Notes: generated by a model not told the origin, from the letters alone. Counted from the stretch's first letter, positions 26,945 through 36,913 are shown. The stretch: DNA of 64,000 nt from Leptolyngbya boryana PCC 6306 (GCF_000353285.1 NZ_KB731324.1:4358577-4422576), one strand, 5' to 3'. Translations and numbers: made by a program.

Positions 26945-26981
26945 GAAAAAACCGACTATTCGAGCGCAGACGAATAGCGGT
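26945..26981 (-). terminator. Rho-independent terminator after the STAS gene
   Basis: On the minus strand, ACCG-CTATTCG pairs with CGAATAG-CGGT (26951-26962 and 26971-26981, one unpaired base) and is followed by six T. It separates the STAS gene from mrnC. Confidence 0.85.
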
Positions 26982-27037
26982 CTAACTTCGAGAGGCTCAG
27001 CAAATAGAATTCGCTAGACTCCTGAAAATGTATCGAC

Positions 27038-27412
27038 TTAAGAGGCAGATTGAATATTTTCAATCGCCGTTTCCACAGACGGTTGTAAAGCAAGAAATTG
27101 CTCTAGGCGAACTAGCTTCACGGTCTGTGTAACCCGTGCATTCGTGACAATCTGCAAGGTTCCAGAGGCTTGTTGCGCTTTTTTAGCGACCTGCACCAAA
27201 GCGCCCAAACCCGAACTATCCACAAAGTCGATTTTGGATAAATCTAAAACAACGTGCTTAGGACCATCCTCAATACACTTCGTCAGCACCTTCCGGAAGG
27301 TCGGTTCAGAAAAGGCATCAAGTTGCCCTACGAGGCGAAAGAGTTGATATGTATTGTCCCTAACTTCGCGTGTGCCTCGAAGACTGACTGTTAGGGTTAG
27401 TTGCTCAGGAAT
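27038..27412 (-). CDS. STAS-domain protein (anti-sigma factor antagonist type), probable ATT start
   Basis: The frame encodes LTLTVSLRGTREVRDNTYQLFRLVG, then VVLDLSKIDFVDSSGLGALVQVAKKAQ, the STAS core with the phosphorylatable serine in DSSG. Such proteins bind anti-sigma factors or act in partner-switch signalling. Homologous coding sequence reaches back to an ATT codon at 27412. An in-frame TAG lies just before it (27422-27424), and no ATG, GTG or TTG lies between that stop and 27289. A perfect Shine-Dalgarno, AGGAGG (27418-27423), sits five bases from the ATT. From ATT the protein has 124 residues, the usual length; a GTG start at 27289 would remove a third of the domain. A one-base error in the G run is the alternative. 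Confidence 0.75.
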   Translation of the reverse strand: MPEQLTLTVSLRGTREVRDNTYQLFRLVGQLDAFSEPTFRKVLTKCIEDGPKHVVLDLSKIDFVDSSGLGALVQVAKKAQQASGTLQIVTNARVTQTVKLVRLEQFLALQPSVETAIENIQSAS

Positions 27413-27487
27413 AGCCCCCTCCTACCATAATTGAAAAATCAAATATATAATTCGACGCTCCAGTATACCCTCTTACTGCAGACTTGA

Positions 27488-28627
27488 CTACTGTTTGTTT
27501 TCGCGCATCGATTGCACGAAGTTCTCGAACAGATAATCGGCATCATGTGGACCTGGACTTGCCTCTGGATGGTACTGCACCGAAAACATTGGTAACGTCT
27601 TGTGGCGCAGTCCTGCAACTGTTTTGTCGTTCAAATTCAAATGTGTAATTTCGACAGTCGCGTCAGAGAGAGAATTCGCATCAATGGCGAATCCATGATT
27701 TTGACTGGTAATTTCAATTTGCTGACTCAAGCCACAGGGTTGATTTAATCCCCGATGTCCGAATTTGAGCTTGAAGGTTTCCGCTCCCAGAGACAATCCT
27801 AAAATTTGGTGTCCCATGCAAATCCCAAATAGAGGTTTTTGAGCTTCCAGTAATGCTTTGGTTGTCGCAATTCCTTCAGTGACGGCGGCGGGATCGCCAG
27901 GTCCATTGGAAAGGAAAATGCCGTCAGGATTGTATTTGAGGATTTCTTCGGGTGGGGTGTCAACGGGCACAACGATGACTCGGCAGCCGTAGCTTGCTAA
28001 GCGCCGCAGAATATTGCGCTTGACTCCGAAATCGATCGCGACGACGGTCAGGGGTTCTTCTTGGGTTTGAGCCGTGCTGCTAAATTCCCAAATCGTCTCT
28101 GTTTTTTCTGACCACTCGTAAACTTTGTCGGTGGAAACTTCTTTGACGAGATTTAATCCAGCCATACTGGGAGCGTTCTGAACTTGTTCTAACAGTTCGC
28201 CGGGATCGAGAATTTCAGTTGAGATTGCGCCATTCATCGCCCCTGCTGATCGCAGTTTGCGGGTTAGGGCACGCGTGTCAATCCCATAAATTCCCAGGAG
28301 TCGATGCTGTTTGAGATAATCGCTGAGCGTCGCGGTCGATCGCCAATTGCTCGGACGCTCACAAATATTTCTCGCAATCACACCCCGCACATGTGGGACA
28401 TCTGACTCTTCGTCTTCTGGGTTGACTCCAGTATTTCCCAGTTCTGGATAAGTAAACGTGACGATTTGACCGCGATAGCTGGGATCGGTCATGACTTCCT
28501 GATAACCCGTCATTCCAGTATTAAAAACGACTTCTCCGATCGTGGTTCCGGTTGCGCCGAACGAGAATCCGCGATACGTCGTTCCATCGGCAAGCACAAG
28601 TAAAGCAGGCTGAACAGCAGAAGACAT
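27488..28627 (-). CDS. carA: Carbamoyl-phosphate synthase small subunit
   Basis: A 379-residue glutaminase subunit that supplies ammonia to CarB for arginine and pyrimidine synthesis. The N-terminal domain starts [18 protein letters not shown]. The class I amidotransferase domain (about residues 190-375) has the nucleophile in [11 protein letters not shown] and the His-Glu pair in [10 protein letters not shown]. The ATG at 28627 ([10 protein letters not shown]) is chosen; four more codons are open upstream. argF, which uses the product, is also in this window (39160-40095). Confidence 0.95.
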   Translation of the reverse strand: MSSAVQPALLVLADGTTYRGFSFGATGTTIGEVVFNTGMTGYQEVMTDPSYRGQIVTFTYPELGNTGVNPEDEESDVPHVRGVIARNICERPSNWRSTATLSDYLKQHRLLGIYGIDTRALTRKLRSAGAMNGAISTEILDPGELLEQVQNAPSMAGLNLVKEVSTDKVYEWSEKTETIWEFSSTAQTQEEPLTVVAIDFGVKRNILRRLASYGCRVIVVPVDTPPEEILKYNPDGIFLSNGPGDPAAVTEGIATTKALLEAQKPLFGICMGHQILGLSLGAETFKLKFGHRGLNQPCGLSQQIEITSQNHGFAIDANSLSDATVEITHLNLNDKTVAGLRHKTLPMFSVQYHPEASPGPHDADYLFENFVQSMRENKQ

Positions 28628-28754
28628 AAACAGGAGCAACTTCTAAAAAATCCTATCCATTATTTCATGTCTGTTTCAGGTTGCAAGGATTACCTAAGCT
28701 TTTACATAGATTTTGAGGGAACGCTAAGACAGACAGACTTCGGACGTCGGAACT

Positions 28755-29594
28755 ATGCTCAGATTTGGAACTTGCGTGATTTTGCCGCTGTTAATGGCGA
28801 CCTCGGCTGCAATCGGGGTGGGCTGTAGTCGGATGCAATTGACACAGACGCGATCGCTTCAAGTTGCGACACCTCCTGCTCCCCCCAAGCCAACTCCGAC
28901 TCCGGAGACGATCGAAGATTTTTATCAATCGGCTCTCGACAGTGCTGCTAGTGCGCGATCAATTAGCCAATCGGCGCTGTCTCCAGAAGATTGGCAGTTA
29001 GTCGCAAGTCGGTGGAAAAGTGCGATCGCCGCACTCAAACAAGTTCCTAAATCTGATCCCAATCGCAAATTCGTCAACCAGAAACTTGGGGAATTTAATC
29101 AAGCTTTGGCAAATGCTGAGGATCGGGCTGCTCGAACTGGCAAAGAAAAAGTAGCAGTGCTTGACCCAGGGATTAAAGTTGATCCAGCCTTGTCGTCTAA
29201 AGAGATCGCGACGATTGCAGCCCAACGATCGCGCACGTTACAAGTCCCAATTAAATACCGAAAGAATAATATTCCGGTCGTGGATGTGTTGTTTAACAAT
29301 CGTCAGCGATTTGAAATGATGGTGGATACTGGGGCTTCGGCAACAATGATCACCCAAGAAATGGCACGACAGTTGGGTGCTCGATCAATTGGTGAAACTC
29401 AAGCGATGACGGCAGCAGGTGTGACCACCGTGCAAATTGCAATGGTGCAATCGATGTCGGTGTCAGGTAAGACGATTCGAGATGTCCCAGTCTCGATCGG
29501 TCCTATGGATATCGGGCTTTTAGGTCACGATTTCTTTGGAGATTGCGATATTACGATCAAGCGTAATGTCGTCGAGTTTGGTAAGTGTGGTTAG
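28755..29594 (+). CDS. Retropepsin-like aspartic protease, predicted lipoprotein
   Basis: A 279-residue protein with a signal peptide ending in a lipobox-like GVGC (about residue 24), a helical middle region (residues 45-130), and a C-terminal single-domain aspartic protease (residues 160-279) with the active site MMVDTGASATMIT and the closing GLLGHDFFGDCDIT. This is the clan AA (TIGR02281-like) family found in cyanobacteria and proteobacteria. Substrate unknown; location is likely periplasmic membrane surface. Confidence 0.83.
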   Translation: MLRFGTCVILPLLMATSAAIGVGCSRMQLTQTRSLQVATPPAPPKPTPTPETIEDFYQSALDSAASARSISQSALSPEDWQLVASRWKSAIAALKQVPKSDPNRKFVNQKLGEFNQALANAEDRAARTGKEKVAVLDPGIKVDPALSSKEIATIAAQRSRTLQVPIKYRKNNIPVVDVLFNNRQRFEMMVDTGASATMITQEMARQLGARSIGETQAMTAAGVTTVQIAMVQSMSVSGKTIRDVPVSIGPMDIGLLGHDFFGDCDITIKRNVVEFGKCG

Positions 29595-29688
29595 GTCTTT
29601 CTAAGTGTTTTGATACTCAGTGCCGCGTGTGCCGAATTCTTTCTCGATCTCGGTATATGTGCTTTAGTCGTCAACCGCATTTAGTTTT

Positions 29689-29709
29689 GGGAGTGGGGAG
29701 TGGGGAGTA
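29689..29709. repeat. Heptameric tandem repeat (GGGAGTG)
   Basis: Three copies of GGGAGTG, the last ending in A, in the gap after the protease gene. Same unit family as the repeat at 50631-50658, on the opposite strand. Confidence 0.8.
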
Positions 29710-29826
29710 GCAGCTATAGAGTTTAGATCTAGAGTTCAGTTCTTGACCCTATCTCCCTATCCCCGAACCGCAGCTTGAGCGCAAAGAGCCTGAAAGTATG
29801 TAAGCCTCCAGGTTTTGCAAGATTAT

Positions 29827-30894
29827 TCAGAGCAGTCCTTGAAATTCAGATCGCTCTTGAATGGTTTTCAGCACGGCTTTAATCTCTTGCGTCCGGTCTT
29901 TTTTCACAATGAGTGTGACTTTCCCATCCCGGACGACGACAGTATCGTCTAGTCCGATTGTCACAATTAATTCATCCTCATCTGAGGTGTAAACAATTGC
30001 GCCGCTCGTATCGAGACAAACATGCTGTCCGAATTCGACATTCGGATGATCCGCTGATTTCATCAATCGCTCGATCGCGCCCCAGTCTCCCAAATCGTCC
30101 CAACTAAATTGCACCGGAAGCACACAGGCACGATCGGTCTTTTCCATCACTGCGTAGTCAATGCTGAGCTTGGGGAGAGTCGAATATGCGTCAATTCCTT
30201 TCTCTTCTAGGAGTTGAATGATTTCAGGAGCGTGTTGGTGCAATTCAGCGAGCATCACGCTGGCTAGAAACACGAACATCCCGCCATTCCAGCTAAAACG
30301 TCCACTGCTGACAAATGTTTCTGCAGTATCTTTATCCGGCTTTTCTGTAAAGCGATCGACCTTAAATGCCGGATAGGCTTGACCAAATAACCCAATCTTT
30401 TCACCCTGCTCGATATAGCCGTAGCCTGTCGCGGCATGAGTTGGCGCAATGCCTAATGTGACGATCGCTGAATGCTCAACTGCCGCCTCTACTGCCGCCA
30501 TCAACGTGGCTTCAAAAATATCCTGCTCGGCAATCCAGTGATCCGCAGGGAAAAATCCGGTCACGACATCTTTGCCGTAGCGTTTTGCCACTTCGACCGT
30601 ACTCCAAGCCACAGCCGGAGCGGTATCACGCCCTTCTGGCTCCACCAAAATATTTGCTTCTGGTAGCTCCGGTAACTGTTCGCGCACACCATCTGCCAAA
30701 TGCGAAGCGGTCACGACCCAGAGATTGTCCCAACCGCCTGCTGTTTTTAATAAGCGATCGGCCGTTGTTTGTAACAAACTCCGTCCACTGCCATCGAGAC
30801 AAAGAAACTGTTTTGGACGCTGTTTGCGGCTGAGGGGCCAAAACCGCTCACCTTTTCCACCCGCTAAAATAATCGGAACCAGAGATTGAGTCAT
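29827..30894 (-). CDS. manC: Mannose-1-phosphate guanylyltransferase
   Basis: A 355-residue cytosolic enzyme making GDP-mannose from mannose-1-phosphate and GTP for polysaccharide and glycan synthesis. The nucleotide loop is PIILAGGKGERFWPLSRKQRPKQF at the N-terminus, and FTEKPDKDTAETFVSSGRFSWNGGMFVF is the sugar-binding region. It lacks the C-terminal isomerase domain of bifunctional enzymes. Start ATG 30894. It is divergent from an LCP-family gene, which would also act in envelope polysaccharide assembly. Confidence 0.92.
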   Translation of the reverse strand: MTQSLVPIILAGGKGERFWPLSRKQRPKQFLCLDGSGRSLLQTTADRLLKTAGGWDNLWVVTASHLADGVREQLPELPEANILVEPEGRDTAPAVAWSTVEVAKRYGKDVVTGFFPADHWIAEQDIFEATLMAAVEAAVEHSAIVTLGIAPTHAATGYGYIEQGEKIGLFGQAYPAFKVDRFTEKPDKDTAETFVSSGRFSWNGGMFVFLASVMLAELHQHAPEIIQLLEEKGIDAYSTLPKLSIDYAVMEKTDRACVLPVQFSWDDLGDWGAIERLMKSADHPNVEFGQHVCLDTSGAIVYTSDEDELIVTIGLDDTVVVRDGKVTLIVKKDRTQEIKAVLKTIQERSEFQGLL

Positions 30895-31287
30895 AAGCGC
30901 ACTCAGTAATTCGGGGCTAAACGATTTGGATTGTAATCAATGTCAGCACATTCTGAAGGTGCTGACTGCGATCTTTGCTGACTCTTCTAATTTTCCCAAG
31001 CTTGGTCTTATTTTCTGGTGAGTTCTACGGTTCTCTCCGGACTACAACTCCAGTATTGTGATTCCGATCGTAGGGAGACTAGCCGAAAGTCGAAGTTCGA
31101 GTGTAAAATTCCCAGGAAATGCTTAAGTTCGGACAAATCGCGTTTTTGTAGCCCAGACTACAAGCGGTTTTCACTCAGATTAACGAGAAAATCTATTTCC
31201 AAAAGCTGAAGGAAATTGAAAATTTTCTGGTTAAGATAACGAACAATATAGTTCTGGCGATCGTTTTGACCGAGATGTTTTTGAGGT
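30895..31287. other. Divergent intergenic region manC / LCP gene
   Basis: About 390 bases; I see no hairpin, repeat or convincing small gene. Promoters for both genes should lie here. Confidence 0.5.
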
Positions 31288-32670
31288 GTGAGCGGAGTGA
31301 AAGAGTCTAGAAGCCAACCGACGCTAGATCCCACTAGTGTGCCTGGGCAGTCTATCCCGGCAAAATCTCGACTGCCTGTTCCAGTGGAACCGCCTCGCCC
31401 AAAGCCTTCTCTGACTAAGACGTTGACTTGGATTGCTGCCTTTTTAGGGGCAACGACGATTTCTGCAATGCTTGGAACCACGCTTGCCCTGCTTGCTCCG
31501 ATTCCAGGTGCGGCTCCAGAGCAAGGTCGGAAGCTGCTTGGCGACTTGTGGAGCAGCGGATTTCAGTACAAGATTTCTCGTCCGGTGAACGTTCTGGTGA
31601 TGGGAATTGATCGGGTTGTGGACGCTAAGCCTGGTTCGGACGAAGTCTTTTCAGGCCGCAGCGATACGATGCTGTTGCTCCGACTTGATCCAACAGATAA
31701 TTCGGTGAATGTGCTGTCGATTCCTCGCGACACTCAAGTCGAAGTTCCAGGAATTGGTGTGACAAAGATCAACCAAGCCAATGCCAGTGGTGGCCCTCTT
31801 CTTGCTCGCGAGACGATTAGTAAAACGCTCAATGGCGTAGAAGTCGATCGCTATGTTCGCGTCAGCACCGATGCGTTTCGTGAATTAGTTGATTTAGTTG
31901 GCGGTATCGATGTGTATGTTCCGCAGCGGATGGAATATACAGATAACACTCAAAAACTCAAGATCGATCTTCAGCCAGGTTGGCAAACTTTGGATGGTGC
32001 GAAAGCAGAACAGTTCGCTCGATTCCGCCACGATTCGTTCGGTGACATCGGGCGGGTACAGCGTCAGCAAGCTCTGATCAAGGCACTGCGGGCTAAATTG
32101 ACGAATCCGTTGATTCTGCCGCGTATTCCAAACCTGGTTAGCATGATGCAGAAGTACATTGATACGAATCTCAGCATGGAAGAAATGCTGGCGTTGGTCA
32201 ACTTTGGGCAAAAGCTGGATAAAGATGACTTTAAAATGGTGCTGTTGCCTGGACGGTTTAGTGCTCCGAATGAGTTCCGTGCCAGCTATTGGATTATGGA
32301 TGAGCAGGGACGCGATCGCGTCATGCAAGAGTATTTCAAAGCTTCTACTGCAACTGCTGACGAACTCCCGCTGGCAAATCTGAAAATTGCCATTCAGAAT
32401 GCTTCTAATGATCCCCAAGCTGGTGCGCAATTTGCGCAGTACTTGAGCACGCTGGGGTATACCAACGTTTACCAAGCTGAGAACTGGCAAGATCTCCAGC
32501 AAAAAACTCAAATTATCGTGCAAAAAGGCGACTTGCAAGGTGCGAAAGTGCTGCAGGGGGAATTGGGATTTGGCAAGGTTGAAGCCACTTCGACCGGAGA
32601 GCTGGATTCAGATTTGACGATTCGGATTGGCAGCGACTGGAGCGCTATGCGGTCTAAACTGCCTCAGTAG
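31288..32670 (+). CDS. LytR-CpsA-Psr (LCP) family protein
   Basis: A 460-residue envelope protein: a proline-rich cytoplasmic start, one membrane helix (about residues 45-70), an LCP catalytic domain (105-300) and a LytR_C domain (about 355-455, beginning NLKIAIQNASNDPQAGAQFA). LCP hallmarks are visible: VLVMGIDR, SDTMLLLRLDP, VLSIPRDTQVEVPG, KINQANASGG, and FARFRHDSFGDIGRVQRQQ with the catalytic arginines. These enzymes attach glycopolymers to peptidoglycan. The start is GTG 31288 (or GTG 31297); there is no in-frame ATG nearby. Confidence 0.9.
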   Translation: MSGVKESRSQPTLDPTSVPGQSIPAKSRLPVPVEPPRPKPSLTKTLTWIAAFLGATTISAMLGTTLALLAPIPGAAPEQGRKLLGDLWSSGFQYKISRPVNVLVMGIDRVVDAKPGSDEVFSGRSDTMLLLRLDPTDNSVNVLSIPRDTQVEVPGIGVTKINQANASGGPLLARETISKTLNGVEVDRYVRVSTDAFRELVDLVGGIDVYVPQRMEYTDNTQKLKIDLQPGWQTLDGAKAEQFARFRHDSFGDIGRVQRQQALIKALRAKLTNPLILPRIPNLVSMMQKYIDTNLSMEEMLALVNFGQKLDKDDFKMVLLPGRFSAPNEFRASYWIMDEQGRDRVMQEYFKASTATADELPLANLKIAIQNASNDPQAGAQFAQYLSTLGYTNVYQAENWQDLQQKTQIIVQKGDLQGAKVLQGELGFGKVEATSTGELDSDLTIRIGSDWSAMRSKLPQ

Positions 32671-32710
32671 TCGTTAAGCTTGAGATAGCCCAATACTTCG
32701 GTTTGTCCTC

Positions 32711-33229
32711 ATGTTTTTAGCGATTCCGCGATCGATCAGGCGTTTCATTTATGCGCTGCTAATTTTGGCATTAGCCTGGTTCTGGATTCTTATGGGCGCA
32801 AGCCCTGCTTATGCTGAAACCAAATTTCTCAATTACTCGAATGCCAATTTGACAGGTCAAGATCTCTCGAATCAAGATTTTGAAGGTGGAGTGTTTGTTT
32901 CGGCAGAGATGCGAGAGACAAATTTCAAAGGCGCAAATCTGAAAAATTCGATGCTCACCAAAGGAAATTTGTTGGGTGCCGATTTGAGTGGAGCAAATTT
33001 GCAAGGATCGTTGATCGATCGAGTGACGCTCTACAAAGCAAATCTCAGCAATGCGATTTTAGTTGGAGCGACCTTGACAAACACGATTTTAGATGAAGCA
33101 GAAATTACCGGGGTCGATTTTACGGATGCGATCCTCGATCGCTATACAACGGCACAACTGTGTAAACGGGCGGCTGGAACGAATCCGATGACGGGTGTGG
33201 ATACTCGTGAAAGTTTAGGCTGTCGTTAG
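32711..33229 (+). CDS. Pentapeptide-repeat protein, exported
   Basis: A 172-residue protein with a signal peptide or anchor (hydrophobic residues 12-28, AYA site near residue 35) followed by about 16 pentapeptide units of the A(N/D)LXX type (residues 45-145), such as NLKNSMLTKGNLLGADLSGANL. The repeats fold into a right-handed beta-helix. The C-terminus has two cysteines (AQLCKRAA, SLGCR). Predicted lumenal or periplasmic; function unknown. The gene lies 40 bases behind the LCP gene. Confidence 0.85.
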   Translation: MFLAIPRSIRRFIYALLILALAWFWILMGASPAYAETKFLNYSNANLTGQDLSNQDFEGGVFVSAEMRETNFKGANLKNSMLTKGNLLGADLSGANLQGSLIDRVTLYKANLSNAILVGATLTNTILDEAEITGVDFTDAILDRYTTAQLCKRAAGTNPMTGVDTRESLGCR

Positions 33230-33302
33230 GTGTAATTTTTTGGGTCGATCGGTGAACTCTAGACAGTGAATCTTCGGATAGAGATTGGAGTTCATTTCGT
33301 CA

Positions 33303-33644
33303 ATGCAGAAAACCATGTTTGACTTGAAACATTTCGTACGATTTTGCTTCTTGCTGGTGATCGGATTGCTGATTTGTCTGATTCCAATTACGATCGCGAC
33401 TCCGTTACGTGCTCATGCTGCGTTTGAGGCAGGGATGACGATGACGAAGCTTGACGCGATGCAGCGATACAAGATGGGACATTATGCCGCTGCGATCGAG
33501 ATGTGGACTCGTGTATTAGAGAACACGACAGATCCTACAGAGCGATCAGAACTGAAGACAAATATTCAGAAGGCACAACAGGATTTAGCGCAGCAGCAAT
33601 TGGAACGCAAAAAACAACTAGAGCAGCAAAAACCAGCGAGTTAA
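33303..33644 (+). CDS. Exported protein with a TPR-like segment
   Basis: A 113-residue protein with a basic start, a hydrophobic core (LLVIGLLICLIPITIA) and a probable AHA cleavage site. The mature part is helical, with a TPR-like unit (MQRYKMGHYAAAIEMWTRVLENT) and a Gln/Lys/Glu-rich tail. The ATG at 33303 is used; a TTG at 33285 is possible. Followed by a strong terminator. Function unknown. Confidence 0.65.
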   Translation: MQKTMFDLKHFVRFCFLLVIGLLICLIPITIATPLRAHAAFEAGMTMTKLDAMQRYKMGHYAAAIEMWTRVLENTTDPTERSELKTNIQKAQQDLAQQQLERKKQLEQQKPAS

Positions 33645-33664
33645 TTCAGCATTACTCAATCTAG

Positions 33665-33695
33665 AACTCCGAGCTTTTAAAACTCGGAGTTTTTT
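33665..33695 (+). terminator. Rho-independent terminator
   Basis: AACTCCGAG (33665-33673) pairs with CTCGGAGTT (33683-33691), followed by a T-run to 33695. It closes the LCP/pentapeptide/TPR gene group. Confidence 0.9.
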
Positions 33696-33721
33696 GTACA
33701 GTAGGTTTGCAACCCGCAGCA

Positions 33722-35074
33722 TCAAGATTTTTCTGACAGTTGTAAATCGACTTGATCCTTCGCAAAATACGATCGTAGAACCTGCCGGACTGATCGCCCT
33801 CCCCTTTCCTGCACCCAAATTAACGGCGCGAGCGCCACAAATCGGACGATCGTAGAAATCAAAAATAATCCGGGCAACCCGCCATAATTGGCAAGCTCTG
33901 CGAGAAATCCGCCTGCTGTCGTTCCCAACGCACCGCTGACACCCGCGATCGCAGCCGCCAGTGCAAAATATGTCGATTGATTTTGCAGGGGTGCGATTTC
34001 AAGCTGAATATTGTTATTGCAAAGGTCGATCGCAGCCCAAGTTCCGCCCGCTAAGATGTGCAGCAACGGCAACCATAGCCAGAGGGATAACAGATCCGTT
34101 CCTGTCCCCAGCCAGAAAATCGGAGTCGCTGCAACGAGCACGCCAACGCTGAGGAGCAAAAATCGATTGCCTACGCGATCGGCAATTCTTCCCCAAAAAA
34201 CGAGCATCAGCAAATTTGCCGCAGAAGTCAGACTGCTATAAATCGTCACCCAACTCACATCCAAGCCCAAATTATCGAGCAAATAGAGATTAAAAAAGGG
34301 CGCACTCAAATTGACTGCAAACATCCAAACGCTGAAGTAAATCAGAAATCGGACAAAATTGGCATCTTTGAGAACGGTGATTAAAGGAATTGCATCGGTC
34401 GCGATCTCATCGGAAGCCGTCACGGCTTTCTGCTGCTCTTGCGGATTCACATCGTTCATAAACCACTGAAATCCAAGACTGAGAATTCCCGCCACAATGC
34501 CGAACACTAAGATGACTCCGTACCCCAAAATCGATCCGGTTGCAAATTTCGAGACTAAAAATCCACCCAGTGGCACGCTAATTAAACAAGTGAGATTTGC
34601 CGCACTGTTACGAATGCTGAAATATCGACCGCGTAAGCGTCTGGGAACCAGTGCCGCCAGCCAAGACAGCCAGGAAGCCCCGCCCAAAGCGCCTAAAAAA
34701 TGCGTGCAAAAGACGATCGCTAACGTGAAAAGAACGAGCGTATGATCCGCAATTTTTCCAGCAGTAAATAAGCCAATACAAATTGGCAATAAAAGCCAGA
34801 TTAATCGAGAAGGCGTATAAATTGCCAGACAGTAATTATGGCGGCTAGTCGTACGATCGCCGAGCCAAGCTCCGAGCGGTTGCAGCAAATTCGCCATCAT
34901 GGGAATCGAAGCAGATAACCCAATTTCAACCGGACTGGCATGAAGTTCAACTAAGAAATTACTGAGGAGGACTCCTCCAGCAATATTGGAGAAGACTGCG
35001 GCAAAGATCCCATCTAAAGTAGAGGCGCGCAGGCTCGATCGAATTTCACTCTTAGAAAATCTCGATTCGGGCAT
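33722..35074 (-). CDS. MFS transporter
   Basis: A transporter of about 450 residues with twelve hydrophobic helices. It begins MPESRFSKSEIRSSLRASTLDGIFAAVF and carries the MFS loop motif LGAWLGDRTTSRHNY between helices 2 and 3 and a second copy, FWGRIADRVGNRF, between helices 8 and 9. Substrate unknown. The frame is open to 35266 from a TTG and would add 64 Pro/Thr-rich residues; I prefer the ATG at 35074 because the extension looks non-coding, but the start is uncertain. Divergent from the amidase gene. Confidence 0.82.
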   Translation of the reverse strand: MPESRFSKSEIRSSLRASTLDGIFAAVFSNIAGGVLLSNFLVELHASPVEIGLSASIPMMANLLQPLGAWLGDRTTSRHNYCLAIYTPSRLIWLLLPICIGLFTAGKIADHTLVLFTLAIVFCTHFLGALGGASWLSWLAALVPRRLRGRYFSIRNSAANLTCLISVPLGGFLVSKFATGSILGYGVILVFGIVAGILSLGFQWFMNDVNPQEQQKAVTASDEIATDAIPLITVLKDANFVRFLIYFSVWMFAVNLSAPFFNLYLLDNLGLDVSWVTIYSSLTSAANLLMLVFWGRIADRVGNRFLLLSVGVLVAATPIFWLGTGTDLLSLWLWLPLLHILAGGTWAAIDLCNNNIQLEIAPLQNQSTYFALAAAIAGVSGALGTTAGGFLAELANYGGLPGLFLISTIVRFVALAPLIWVQERGGRSVRQVLRSYFAKDQVDLQLSEKS

Positions 35075-35330
35075 TGCAGCCAACGGAAAAACGGCTTCAC
35101 TGCCTGTAATTGGCTCTGGGGACTCTGTAATATGTGCGGGAGTGGGGGTAATCGGTAATGGCTCCACAGAATAACCTCGACGATCCGTGCCTGCGCTTCC
35201 AAAAAGTTTAAATTTAAATGTCACTTGGGATCGATCTCTCTTAGAAATCTCATGCCACAATTCCAATCAAATTAGAACCCAGTATTCGTTACATTGCTTC
35301 TTAAATTACTCTGCCTCAAGGTCGTATTTT

Positions 35331-36737
35331 ATGGATTCTGTTGATTTAGCTTTTAGCTCAGCTCTTGATCAAGCAAAACTCGTTCGGAATAAAGAAATTT
35401 CTCCGCTTGAACTCACCCAGCTTTACCTGGATCGAATCGAGAAATTTAATCCGCGATTAGGCAGTTTTTATACTGTGATGCGAGAGCAAGCGATCGCAGA
35501 AGCCCAGACGAAAACGAATCAGCTATCAGACGTGGAAATACCGCCGTTTCATGGAGTGCCGATCGCGATTAAAGATCTCAATGCAGTTGACGGCGTTCCC
35601 TGTTCTTATGGCTTGAAAGTTGCAAAGCAGCGACTTGCGACGCAGGACGACCTCGTGGTCAAAAAACTGAAACAAGCTGGATTTATTATTTTGGGGAAAA
35701 CCGCAACGGCTCAGCTTGGTTCTTTTCCTTATACCGAACCGCCTGGATTTCCACCTGCCCGCAATCCTTGGAATTTAGACTATACACCTGGGGGATCGAG
35801 TGGGGGATCATCTTCGGCAGTTGCAGCAGGACTATGTGGAATTGCTCAAGGCAGTGATGGCGGGGGATCAGTTCGAGGTCCAGCGGCGTGTTGTGGGTTA
35901 GTCGGACTCAAACCCTCACGCGGTCGAATTTCGATGGCTCCCATCGGTGAAGCTTTCTCAGGATTTGCCGTGAATGGAGTCTTATCGCGAACTGTGGCGG
36001 ATGCCGCCGCCTTTTTAGATATGACAGAAGGCTATGTCACGGGTGATCCTTATTGGCTTCCTTCCCCTGAGACTTCTTTTCTCGAGTCAACTCGACAGGA
36101 GTTAGAACCGTTAAAAATTGGATTAGTGACCGCGATCGAGCCTGCTGGAAAAGCCGATCGCGACTGCTTAGCAGCGGTGATGAAAACGGCACGGCTGCTT
36201 GAAGAAATGGGACATTCGATCGAAGAAATTACTCCAGATTTAAGCGACATGATCGAACCGTTTATGATTGCTTGGCGCAATCAAACCGATGTAGGAGTAC
36301 CGCCCTTTTTGCTTGAAAAAGTGAATCAATGGTTATGGTGGCGGGCAAAATTTACGCCTGCGAGCCGATTGGTACGGTCGCAGCAGCAACTGCAAATTTT
36401 CGCTCGTAAAATCGTCAAGATGTTTGATCAATTTGATGTCTTGTTAACCCCAACCTACATGCATCCAACGATTCGAGTTGGGGAATGGAAAAATCTCAGC
36501 CCGATGAGAACGATCGACGAAATTATCAAATGGATTGCCCCTTGTCCTGCATTTAATGTCAGTGGGCAGCCTGGAATCAGTTTACCAGCGGGATTTGATC
36601 AAAATGGGTTACCGATCGGCATTCAGCTTGTCGGTCGTCCAGCAGACGAAGCAACGATTCTGGCATTGGCGGCGCAATTGGAAACGATACAACCTTGGGC
36701 ACATCTTCGCCCCGAAGCATTCTCATCATCTTCATAA
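35331..36737 (+). CDS. Amidase-signature family amidase
   Basis: A 468-residue hydrolase with the Ser-cisSer-Lys triad of the amidase signature family: lysine in VPIAIKDLNAVDG (about residue 80), and the two serines in TPGGSSGGSSSAVAAG and QGSDGGGSVRGPAACCG. The family includes GatA, indoleacetamide hydrolase and allophanate hydrolase (AtzF). No GatB/GatC is near, so a small-molecule amidase is likely; the substrate cannot be read from sequence. The ATG at 35331 fits the family start (SALDQAKLVRNKEISPLELTQLYL). Confidence 0.88.
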   Translation: MDSVDLAFSSALDQAKLVRNKEISPLELTQLYLDRIEKFNPRLGSFYTVMREQAIAEAQTKTNQLSDVEIPPFHGVPIAIKDLNAVDGVPCSYGLKVAKQRLATQDDLVVKKLKQAGFIILGKTATAQLGSFPYTEPPGFPPARNPWNLDYTPGGSSGGSSSAVAAGLCGIAQGSDGGGSVRGPAACCGLVGLKPSRGRISMAPIGEAFSGFAVNGVLSRTVADAAAFLDMTEGYVTGDPYWLPSPETSFLESTRQELEPLKIGLVTAIEPAGKADRDCLAAVMKTARLLEEMGHSIEEITPDLSDMIEPFMIAWRNQTDVGVPPFLLEKVNQWLWWRAKFTPASRLVRSQQQLQIFARKIVKMFDQFDVLLTPTYMHPTIRVGEWKNLSPMRTIDEIIKWIAPCPAFNVSGQPGISLPAGFDQNGLPIGIQLVGRPADEATILALAAQLETIQPWAHLRPEAFSSSS

Positions 36738-36913
36738 AAATCAATCGTCAATCTTCCAACTCCCTTACCCCTGAATCCCTTAGAATAAATATCTGATTTA
36801 ACGCAAATTTCGATCGGACTTTCGCTTCGCTTGCACTTTGTCCGTCCATAGAAAGCGGATCGAGTTGGCAACGTGGCGACTGATCGAGCTTGCATTCACC
36901 CTGAATCAGCATC

